Shown here piece after piece: positions 16,369 to 23,346 of a stretch of 64,000 nt of DNA. The DNA is from JAVBMC01 sp031552845 (GTDB taxonomy: Bacteria > Verrucomicrobiota > Kiritimatiellia > RFP12 > DVOR01). Positions within the stretch are counted from its first letter, which is position 1. Every line of letters begins with the position of its first letter. The translations under genes were made by a program, and so were the position numbers. Below the pieces are notes generated by a model. The model was not told where the DNA came from, did no database searches, and was given only the letters and a program-made list of their open reading frames with translations. The stretch is from the NCBI GenBank assembly GCA_031552845.1, contig JAVBMC010000042.1:1-64000 (forward strand). The letters are read 5' to 3'.

Positions 16369-16920
16369 TTAAACGGTTTCTTCTTCGCAATTGGCCTTAT
16401 ACAGGCGCTTGGTCTTTCCGGCTACCGCCGCACGCTGTACCATGGAGAGGCGTTCAATGAAGAGCTTGCCGTCGAGATGGTCGATCTCGTGCTGGAGCGC
16501 CCGCGCGAGCAGACCGCGCGCAACGATCACTTGCGGCACGTAGCGTAAATCGAAATACTGTACCTGCACTTCCATCGCGCGGGTGACGGGGGCGTAAATC
16601 TTGGGAAAGCTCAGGCAGCCCTCGTCGCCACGCTGGGTGCCGGAGGCGTCGAGTATCTGCGGGTTGATCAGCACGAGGGGCATGGCGATGGTGGAGTTGA
16701 ACGCCTGCGAATCTTCGCGTTCGGACTCTTCGGGGATATCGATCACGCAGATGCGTTCCATGCGGCCGACTTGCGGCGCGGCGAGGCCGAGGCCTTTGGC
16801 GGCATACATCGTCTCGAGCATGTCCTCCGCCAGTTTGCGGACTGTCGGCGTGATGGCCATGACCATGTGCGTTTTGCCTTGGAGCGCCTTGCGCCCGTAT
16901 TTGAGAATCTCCAGCTCCAT
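16369..16920 (-). CDS. def: Peptide deformylase
   Basis: 183 residues with all three metal-site motifs: GLGLAAPQVG (about 43-52), EGCLSFP (about 100-106, metal cysteine) and QHEIDHLDG (about 147-155, two metal histidines and the catalytic glutamate). It removes the formyl group from nascent N-formylmethionine at the ribosome. A strong promoter ends only 9 bp before the ATG, so the message is predicted to be almost leaderless. lemA follows 14 bp downstream and is probably cotranscribed. Confidence 0.95.
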   Translation of the reverse strand: MELEILKYGRKALQGKTHMVMAITPTVRKLAEDMLETMYAAKGLGLAAPQVGRMERICVIDIPEESEREDSQAFNSTIAMPLVLINPQILDASGTQRGDEGCLSFPKIYAPVTRAMEVQVQYFDLRYVPQVIVARGLLARALQHEIDHLDGKLFIERLSMVQRAAVAGKTKRLYKANCEEETV

Positions 16921-16929
16921 ACGGCTCTT

Positions 16930-16958
16930 ATTATAATCCTTTTAGGCCCTTGACTCAA
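16930..16958 (-). promoter_or_regulatory. Promoter of def, giving a near-leaderless mRNA
   Basis: On the minus strand TTGAGT (16953-16958) and a perfect TATAAT (16930-16935) are spaced by 17 bp. The def ATG at 16920 starts 10 bp after the -10, so the 5' leader can be only about 2-4 nt. Confidence 0.7.
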
Positions 16959-17028
16959 GCGAAAAACGGAAAACTTTCCCAATGGCGCAATCTATGCTAT
17001 CGAAGACCTTGATTGTGGACGGGAAGGT

Positions 17029-18300
17029 TTAGAGACCTTCGACGGAGTAGGCGCAGAGGGATTTCATCTTTCCCTTGCTGCCGCAGAAACAGGCGGCACA
17101 TTTGTTGATGCGTGCGATGTCCTGCCGTCCGGGCGGCATGAGGTTGTCCACCAGCAAGAGGAAGAGGCACTCGTGGTTGCTCTCAGGATTTGTATTGGCT
17201 ACCGCACGCAGGCCGCGCAGGCCCATGCGCCGCAGGATGATCCACGCAAGGCGGAGTTTAGTCCACCACGCCGCCCCGGAAGAGAGGCGGTTGAAATCTT
17301 TCTGCAGCTCATAGAAGCGGGGATTGCGCGCCAGTATTTCCGGCGGGTAGTCCTTACGGGCAAGGAGATAAAGGTTCGCGCCGCAGTCGGGATGAATGAC
17401 ATGGCCGAAAGCCGGGATGGTGATTTCCGGGATGAAATCATCCTCCGTCAGCCCTTCAATGATGCCGGAGTTGACGAGCGCATGCACCACGCCTTCGCGG
17501 TCGACTCCTTTCAAACCGGAGATGTAACGGCCGCCTTCAATCAGCGGCTGCATGCGGATCATGCGGATGAAGGGCGCATGGACGAGGGCGAACTTGGCGA
17601 GGGCGCCGACTTCGCGCAGGTTGGCATCGCACACCGTACAAACGAGCGAGGCGGTGAGGCCGGCGCGTTCGATGTTGCGCAGCGCCTGCCGCTTGAGCGC
17701 CACGAGGTCGCGGCCGCGCATGAAGCGGGAGGTGTCCGAATTGAAGGTGTCGAACGAGAGCTCGACGTTAGCAAGCCCCGCCTTCTTACAGGCAGTTGCA
17801 AAGGAGGGATTCTCAGCGAAGCGGATGCCGTTGGTGTTGACTTCAACCCGCAGGCCGAACTCTTTTTTCAGCACGTGAACGAATTGAATGAACTCGGGAT
17901 GTTCCGTCGGCTCGCCGCCGGTCAGCACAACAATCCCGCCACCTTTTTCTACGATGGCCATCGCGCGGGCCTGCAGCTCTTCGAGCGTCATCTTCTTGCC
18001 CTTGCCCGGCGCCGAACGCGTCAAGCAAATGGGGCAGTGCAGCGAGCAGGAATCGAGCAAGTGCAAGTAATACAGCATCGGACGCGATGGAGCATTCGGC
18101 GGGGGCGAGAGGTATTTGGCCCGCAGTTTGTAGAAGAGTGCGGCATCAGACGCGGCGCGGTGTTTGCGGATTCCGTAGGGGCAGTCGATGGTAATAAAAA
18201 CTTCGTTGCCCTCGGTCTGATAAACAGCCGGGTGCGAAGCTTGGCACTCGGCGCACCAAACGTTCGTGTTGTCGAGGTTAGTGTCGTTCTTATCCGGCAT
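17029..18300 (-). CDS. Radical SAM protein, Tes/MJ0619-like (copy 1)
   Basis: 423 residues. The radical SAM cluster motif CSLHCPIC (C-x3-C-x2-C, about 77-84) is followed by VVLTGGEPTEHPEF (SAM-binding GGEP) and VNTNGIRFAE. The N-terminus carries CAECQASH and a CPYGIRKHRAASDAALF segment, resembling the zinc-binding CxxC and CP-HG module of the tetraether synthase/MJ0619 group. The C-terminus has a second cysteine cluster (CAACFCGSKGKMKSLCAYS) that may hold an auxiliary iron-sulfur cluster. Members act on lipids or methylate carbon centres; the reaction here is unknown. It overlaps nothing but lies 3 bp after the paralogous copy, in one operon. Confidence 0.75.
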   Translation of the reverse strand: MPDKNDTNLDNTNVWCAECQASHPAVYQTEGNEVFITIDCPYGIRKHRAASDAALFYKLRAKYLSPPPNAPSRPMLYYLHLLDSCSLHCPICLTRSAPGKGKKMTLEELQARAMAIVEKGGGIVVLTGGEPTEHPEFIQFVHVLKKEFGLRVEVNTNGIRFAENPSFATACKKAGLANVELSFDTFNSDTSRFMRGRDLVALKRQALRNIERAGLTASLVCTVCDANLREVGALAKFALVHAPFIRMIRMQPLIEGGRYISGLKGVDREGVVHALVNSGIIEGLTEDDFIPEITIPAFGHVIHPDCGANLYLLARKDYPPEILARNPRFYELQKDFNRLSSGAAWWTKLRLAWIILRRMGLRGLRAVANTNPESNHECLFLLLVDNLMPPGRQDIARINKCAACFCGSKGKMKSLCAYSVEGL

Positions 18301-18303
18301 GAC

Positions 18304-19569
18304 TCAATTGGGGCCTTCGACCGAATAGGAGCAAAGGGTTTTGGTTTTGTCCTTGCAGAAGCAGACGCACGCGCCGCAATGTTCGTGGCGGGTGGTATCG
18401 TGCTGGTCGGCCGGCATCAGGTTGTCGAACACGAGGACAAAGATCGCCGGGTTGCTGCTGTTGGTATCCGCATTGCGGAACGCGCGCAAACCCTTGAGTC
18501 CTGTGCGGCGGTAGATCGCCCACTGAATGCGAAGATTCCAGAAGGAGGGCTTGCCGGGCGGCAACGCTGTCAAATCGTCAAGCAGCTTGTCGAAGCGGCG
18601 GTCCTGCGTCAGAATCTTCGGGGCCTTGCCCTTGCAGGTCGCGAGATAGAGCAGCGCCGAGCAGTCGGGGTGGATGCACATGCCGATCATGGGGCAGGTG
18701 ATATCCGGAATGAAGTCGTCTAGCGTCAGGCCGGGGATCACATTAGACTCGACAATCGCATGCACGGCGCGTTCGCGGTCAAGCCCCATCAGCTCAGGCA
18801 CGTAACGGCCAGCGGCTTGGAGGGGCTGGATGCGCAGTGAATTGACGAAGGGGGCGTTGGCCAGCGCAAAGCGCGCGAGCTCGCCCAGCTCGTCAATGTT
18901 CGCCGTGCAGAGCACGACGTCGAGCGTGACGTTAATGCCGCTGGGACGGAGGTTGTCGAGCGCTTTCTTCTTGGTCGCGAGCAGGTCACGCCCGCGCATC
19001 ACGCGGTACACTTCATCACGCAGGGAGTCAAAGGAAAGCTCCACCTTGAAGAGGCTGGCCTTGCGGCAGTCGTTTGCAAAGTCGGGCTCCTCAGCAAAGC
19101 GGATGCCGTTGGTGCCGACCGAAACCTGCAGCTTGAACTCGCTGCTGAGGATGCGCACGATTTCAAGGAATTGAGGATGCTCGGTAGGCTCGCCACCCGT
19201 AACGATTACGCTCTGGCCATGCGCATCGCAAATCTTCTTCGCGCAGGCGCGCACTTCATCGAGGCTCATCTTGTAGTCTTTATCCGGGCCTGACTCCGGG
19301 AAGCACGTCGGGCAGTTCAGACTGCAAGTATCGGTGATGTGAATGTAGTGCCAATAATTCAAAGGCTTGCTGTCCGGCGGAACCGGCCGGCACTTGGTGC
19401 GGAAAGTCTGGAACAAGGCGGCGTCAGAAGAAACACGCGTGCGATACAAGCCGTGCGGACACTTGACATGCAGGTAAACTTCATTGCCTTCCGTTTCGTA
19501 CGTCGCATCATGCTCGGTGTTACAGACGTGACACCGAATCTTGGTCTTATCATAGTTGTTGTTCAACAT
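18304..19569 (-). CDS. Radical SAM protein, Tes/MJ0619-like (copy 2)
   Basis: 421 residues from the ATG at 19569, favoured because AAGGAG lies upstream and the N-terminus then matches copy 1 in length. A GGAGGG at about 9 bp before the in-frame ATG at 19638 could give a form longer by 23 residues. Motifs: CHVCNTEH and KCPHGLYRTRVSSDAALF at the N-terminus, CSLNCPTC (radical SAM), VIVTGGEPTEHPQF, and a C-terminal CGACVCFCKDKTKTLCSYS cluster. It is a clear paralogue of copy 1 along its entire length. The substrate is unknown; the family link to membrane-lipid coupling enzymes is inference from the N- and C-terminal cysteine modules. Confidence 0.75.
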   Translation of the reverse strand: MLNNNYDKTKIRCHVCNTEHDATYETEGNEVYLHVKCPHGLYRTRVSSDAALFQTFRTKCRPVPPDSKPLNYWHYIHITDTCSLNCPTCFPESGPDKDYKMSLDEVRACAKKICDAHGQSVIVTGGEPTEHPQFLEIVRILSSEFKLQVSVGTNGIRFAEEPDFANDCRKASLFKVELSFDSLRDEVYRVMRGRDLLATKKKALDNLRPSGINVTLDVVLCTANIDELGELARFALANAPFVNSLRIQPLQAAGRYVPELMGLDRERAVHAIVESNVIPGLTLDDFIPDITCPMIGMCIHPDCSALLYLATCKGKAPKILTQDRRFDKLLDDLTALPPGKPSFWNLRIQWAIYRRTGLKGLRAFRNADTNSSNPAIFVLVFDNLMPADQHDTTRHEHCGACVCFCKDKTKTLCSYSVEGPN

Positions 19570-19701
19570 AGGTACCACCCACTCCTTACAAGAGACACGA
19601 CGCGAAAAACCAGCAAGCCGGATTACAGCCATGTGCATAATGGCGTCCCTCCGACAGTGCTTCTCGACCATACTTCAATGTCTCTGGCATTATACCGTTT
19701 C

Positions 19702-19730
19702 ATTATAGCCATTTTATCATGCCAACACAA
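19702..19730 (-). promoter_or_regulatory. Promoter of the radical SAM pair
   Basis: TTGTGT (19725-19730) and a perfect TATAAT (19702-19707) on the minus strand are 17 bp apart. A second TATAAT at 19689-19694 lacks a -35 partner. The leader to the ATG at 19569 would be about 125 nt. Confidence 0.65.
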
Positions 19731-19857
19731 GCCAAATCAATCCCGCCTCCGACTCACGCCACGAAAAGCGCACAAATCACCCTGCTTTCCCCCGCTTCCA
19801 GTTCAAATTACCCAACAACGAACACGCTCCATTCGGCACCACTTGGAACCTACATCA

Positions 19858-19873
19858 GGTACCTCGAGGTACC
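19858..19873. repeat. Perfect 16-bp palindrome
   Basis: GGTACCTCGAGGTACC reads the same on both strands. It lies between the radical SAM promoter and the terminator of the anti-sigma gene, a plausible site for a dimeric regulator, but no repressor gene is adjacent. Confidence 0.5.
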
Positions 19874-19900
19874 GGCGATGGAAAATCCACGCACACCAAA

Positions 19901-19946
19901 ATGAAAGCCGGACTGCACCCGAAACCCCCTTCAGGCACAGCCCGGC
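19901..19946 (-). terminator. Terminator of the sigma/anti-sigma operon
   Basis: On the minus strand GCCGG.CTG.GCC pairs with GGT.GCAG.CCGGC across an interrupted stem, followed by CTTTCATTTT. The hairpin begins 23 bp after the stop codon at 19969. Confidence 0.6.
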
Positions 19947-19968
19947 AATCAACGTCCCCTAATTCAAC

Positions 19969-22470
19969 TCAATACAGCAACAGCTGCGTACGCTCCGGAT
20001 ACTCGTTGATATAGAACCCCAAATACGTCATATCCAACACCTCATCCCAAAAAACCGCCACCTTATTCTCAAACGTCCCCGACAGATAATCCTCCACCAC
20101 CAACCGTCCATCCTGCCGCAGCTGATTCACCTCCGTCACGCGATTACCCGCCCAGCACAACCCCCAATGAATATTCGTATGCCGCGCGCTCGACCCCGCC
20201 GACACCCCAAACCGCGGATTCAATCGGCTCTGCGGCGCCTCGGTAAACGCCACCGACATCTTCCCCTTCCAATTCTCCAACGTCACATTTTCCGGCAACG
20301 CAAACCCCGACGAAAACGCCCCCGCCATATTCGACACCACGCCGCTCACATCCAACACAAACCCATTCGTCACCGCCAGCGCCATGTTCATCAGCACCAC
20401 GGCACCTTGACCATAATTAAAGTATCCGCTATTTGAATCGCCAATCTGTATTTTGCCGGCCAAACCGGTTCCTGAAGACAGCTTCAGCAATCCATCACAA
20501 CGATGACCATAACCAACCCAAATCTGATCTGCGGACAAAACTGTTTGCGTTGATGCTGAAAAATCTACAATGCCAACCGTTTCCCGCGAGGAAGTACCGC
20601 TTGTCTGAACACTCCCGACCGTCATTGTTCCCGTGACAACCTCAACTAAGGCAGGAGATTCACCCAAGGTAATTTCACCACGGGATTGATAACTCTGCGA
20701 ATGAGTATCCCCCACGGAAAATGAACTGCAATATGCACGAAAAGCTCCGCCACTCATTTCCAACAATCCGGAAGCCAATATCGCTGCCGTCCCTCCTGCA
20801 AATTGCCCGCCCACAGCCAAACGTGCAGGCTGCTCTGGCGAGCCAATTTTCACAGACCAGTCCCGGCCTAACCGTAACTCTCCTTGACAGGCGTTACCAT
20901 ATCCAACGAACAGATTAGTCGCAACAGTTAACGTACCATAATTCGCCGAAATCGCATCAATTCGTCCGGTAATTGCCGGCGTGGCGCCTGAGTTTCTGGG
21001 CGTATGTGCCAGCAATAGATTCATTGCATCAAGTGTTGGAGCCTTTGTTGCTCCCAAGTTCAGGTAACCGCGGCACGGTGAGCTTCCAACAGCGACACCA
21101 ACAACAAAGTCACTGCAATAAGCATTAAACACACCGCTGGCTTGAAAGAAAGTACCGTCAGTTCCCTTAGCAGGTGATCCCCCTCTTTCATGCGCAATGT
21201 CCCATTGCGCTCGTACATCCGTCGCCTTATCGCCAACTTTGACCGCCCATCCTGAACCCAAATCAATCGTGCCCTCGACCATGCCAACAGCCCCGGCAAA
21301 ACGACCCCAGCCCACGCTCATTCGATTACGAATATCCAACACGCCATCTGTCGATGCCGCACAATCCAATACTCCATTCAAAGGATAAGATGTTGCCGCA
21401 TCGGACCGCGTGACAGCCGCAACCAGCACCTCATTCACATATGCCTTAAACGAACCCGACACCTGTGACACAACCCCCGTGCCGCCTCTGGAACTGGTAT
21501 TGCCGGTTCTAGACACCCACAAACTTCCGCGGCCATCGGTGTTAGCATCACCCAATTGAAAATCAACGCCATCTAACGCCAACTCTGCGGTCGGCTGTTT
21601 ATTATCCTCCGTCACCCCGCACCACAAATTACTCGCCACATTCAACGTGCCATCGCGCAATGTCACTGACGTCAAAGGTGTTTCAATATTATAAGCCATC
21701 CTCAGATTCGCCGCTTCATACACCCCGCCACCCAACGTAACCACAGACTCCAACGTGATGCCTGCCGAACCGAATATCGCCGTGTCAGGCGCATCCGGTA
21801 CGCCGCCATCCCAGTTCCCCGCCATCCCCCACGAAGTGCCGTCACCGCCGCCATTCCACAATCTCTCCGCACCCTTCACCGCTTGCGGCAGCAATGCCGC
21901 ACTTGCAACCGCCGCCAAACCGGCGTTCTTAATCACTGACTTCAAATTCATGGCCTGCCCTCCATCATTCGCAGCAGCTGCCGCAGAATCCACCGCGCCG
22001 GTTGACGTTCCCGTCACCGAGGCCGAATCCTGCTGCGCGCTGTGCTGTGTGTTTGTTGCAATCAACCCGCCCGAAACCGCCACACCCGCACCGCCGTCCT
22101 CTTCAGACTGCCCTGCGGATGTTCCCGGCCTCAAGCCAAACACCTCCTCCGTCACCAGCGCCAAAGCAAACCCCGTCAGCAATAACGCCAACGCGGCAGC
22201 CGCCCTGCGGAAGAACTGTCCGTAATTGATTCGACGGTGGGTAGAACAAGTGCTCACTGCCAGCAAACGCCCGGCAAAGTCCGGCACGCTCGCGGCACCG
22301 CTACGCAAAGCAACCTGCCAACGGGCGCGCCGAGCCTTCTCGGCAGCCAGATATTCCCTGCACTCCGGACACGCCGCCACGTGCGCCATCAGACGCTCCC
22401 GCTCCTGCGCACCCAGCGTACCATCCGCCGCCGCCAAACAATCTTGCTGAAACTCAGAACACTCCATCAT
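19969..22470 (-). CDS. Anti-sigma factor fused to a large beta-helix passenger
   Basis: 833 residues. Residues 1-45 are a zinc-finger anti-sigma domain (zf-HC2 type) with the H-x3-C-x2-C motif HVAACPEC; residues about 89-107 form one transmembrane helix (AAAALALLLTGFALALV); 110-170 are a low-complexity Ser/Ala/Thr linker. From 174 a second, typical signal peptide follows (MNLKSVIKNAGLAAVASAAL) and then a Gly/Ser/Asn-rich passenger starting LWNGGGDGTSW and NWDGGVPDAPDTAIFG, as in autotransporter-associated beta-helix proteins, with repeated SGxFxAYCSxFxVG and GYGxxCxGxLxL units. The ECF sigma gene lies directly upstream with 49 bp between. The anti-sigma part would hold the sigma factor at the membrane while the passenger is outside. 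An internal start at 21951 could make the passenger alone. Confidence 0.75.
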   Translation of the reverse strand: MMECSEFQQDCLAAADGTLGAQERERLMAHVAACPECREYLAAEKARRARWQVALRSGAASVPDFAGRLLAVSTCSTHRRINYGQFFRRAAAALALLLTGFALALVTEEVFGLRPGTSAGQSEEDGGAGVAVSGGLIATNTQHSAQQDSASVTGTSTGAVDSAAAAANDGGQAMNLKSVIKNAGLAAVASAALLPQAVKGAERLWNGGGDGTSWGMAGNWDGGVPDAPDTAIFGSAGITLESVVTLGGGVYEAANLRMAYNIETPLTSVTLRDGTLNVASNLWCGVTEDNKQPTAELALDGVDFQLGDANTDGRGSLWVSRTGNTSSRGGTGVVSQVSGSFKAYVNEVLVAAVTRSDAATSYPLNGVLDCAASTDGVLDIRNRMSVGWGRFAGAVGMVEGTIDLGSGWAVKVGDKATDVRAQWDIAHERGGSPAKGTDGTFFQASGVFNAYCSDFVVGVAVGSSPCRGYLNLGATKAPTLDAMNLLLAHTPRNSGATPAITGRIDAISANYGTLTVATNLFVGYGNACQGELRLGRDWSVKIGSPEQPARLAVGGQFAGGTAAILASGLLEMSGGAFRAYCSSFSVGDTHSQSYQSRGEITLGESPALVEVVTGTMTVGSVQTSGTSSRETVGIVDFSASTQTVLSADQIWVGYGHRCDGLLKLSSGTGLAGKIQIGDSNSGYFNYGQGAVVLMNMALAVTNGFVLDVSGVVSNMAGAFSSGFALPENVTLENWKGKMSVAFTEAPQSRLNPRFGVSAGSSARHTNIHWGLCWAGNRVTEVNQLRQDGRLVVEDYLSGTFENKVAVFWDEVLDMTYLGFYINEYPERTQLLLY
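21949..21963 (-). promoter_or_regulatory. Internal ribosome binding site and start within the anti-sigma fusion
   Basis: GGAGG (21959-21963) precedes an in-frame ATG (21949-21951) by 7 bp. The ATG opens a K-rich, hydrophobic signal peptide ending at about AVKGAE. The combination looks like the true start of a once separate passenger gene. Confidence 0.6.
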
Positions 22471-22519
22471 TCACCATCTTTCATTTGGAGTATGCACGCC
22501 ATTACCAAAAAGTTCACAC

Positions 22520-23077
22520 TTATTTCTCGCCATTAAAAACATCCTGCGGCAGCACCTCCCGCAGCCGAGCCAACGCATTATGCAAGCGGGACTTCACCGT
22601 CCCCTCGTTAATCTGCAAAACCTCCGCCGTCTCCGCGATGCCCATCCCCTCCAGATAACGCAGCACCACCACCTCCCGCAACGGCTCCGACAGCCGGCCG
22701 ACCGCTTCACGCAACAGCTCCCCTGCCTCCAACGACTCCACGGCCAACGCCGCCGCCGGCTCCATCAACTCAGACTCCGGCACCTCATCCGTAAATGTAA
22801 CACGTGATGACGCCACCTTACGGCCATCCATCCGCCAAAAGTTAATCTGAATCCCGCACAGCCACGCAAACAACCCCGCCTCGCCGCGCGCCACATCAAA
22901 CGAATCCAATCGCGCCAACCCCCGCTCCAACGTCCGAAACGCCAAATCCTCCGCCGCCAACGGATTACGACACAGCACCATCGCCGCCGCATGGAGCCGT
23001 GCTCCATACTCCGCCGCAAACCTACGGATGGCAGTTTCCTCCCCCCGCTTCAACTGTGCAATCAAATCCATATCCAC
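22520..23077 (-). CDS. ECF-type RNA polymerase sigma factor
   Basis: 185 residues if the GTG at 23077 is used, two fewer from the ATG at 23071; neither has a strong Shine-Dalgarno site. Region 2 covers about 10-90 (AAEDLAFRTLERGLARLDSF; LFAWLCGIQINFWRMDGRK) and region 4 about 122-175 (LSEPLREVVVLRYLEGMGIAE; INEGTVKSRLHNALARLRE with the DNA-recognition helix). The linker between them is acidic. It precedes the anti-sigma fusion in one operon, the standard ECF arrangement, and probably drives surface or glycan genes. Which promoters it reads is not known. Confidence 0.9.
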   Translation of the reverse strand: MDMDLIAQLKRGEETAIRRFAAEYGARLHAAAMVLCRNPLAAEDLAFRTLERGLARLDSFDVARGEAGLFAWLCGIQINFWRMDGRKVASSRVTFTDEVPESELMEPAAALAVESLEAGELLREAVGRLSEPLREVVVLRYLEGMGIAETAEVLQINEGTVKSRLHNALARLREVLPQDVFNGEK

Positions 23078-23204
23078 GCTAAGCCAGGCCAGACATTCTA
23101 CTTTAATCTAGCTGACCCATAAAGAATATAAACACCATGCATGATATTTATTACGCGGTAAATATTCCTAAAGCGGCGCATCCTCTGTCCGGCGCCGATC
23201 ACAC

Positions 23205-23273
23205 CTACAATGCAACCCTCATTCCCTCTACGATGCGAGGCCCATCGTCTCTAGGATGCGACTCCCATCCTAG
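23205..23273 (+). repeat. Three tandem 23-bp hairpin repeats
   Basis: Three units start at 23205, 23228 and 23251 (exactly 23 bp apart), each opening CTA. Each can fold: AATG/CATT, ACGATG/CATCGT and CTAGGATG/CATCCTAG (10 bp if the flanking CT/AG is included in the third), always around a 7-nt loop (CAACCCT, CGAGGCC, CGACTCC). The stem changes are compensatory. The array lies between the stop of the PA14 gene at 23347 and the sigma start at 23077; no T-tract follows, so it is not a normal terminator. Confidence 0.7.
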
Positions 23274-23346
23274 AGGCACTCCGGCTACTTCCCATAAAGA
23301 CCCACTCCGAACACACAAACAAGCCGCTTTTATAAGCGTTTTAGGG

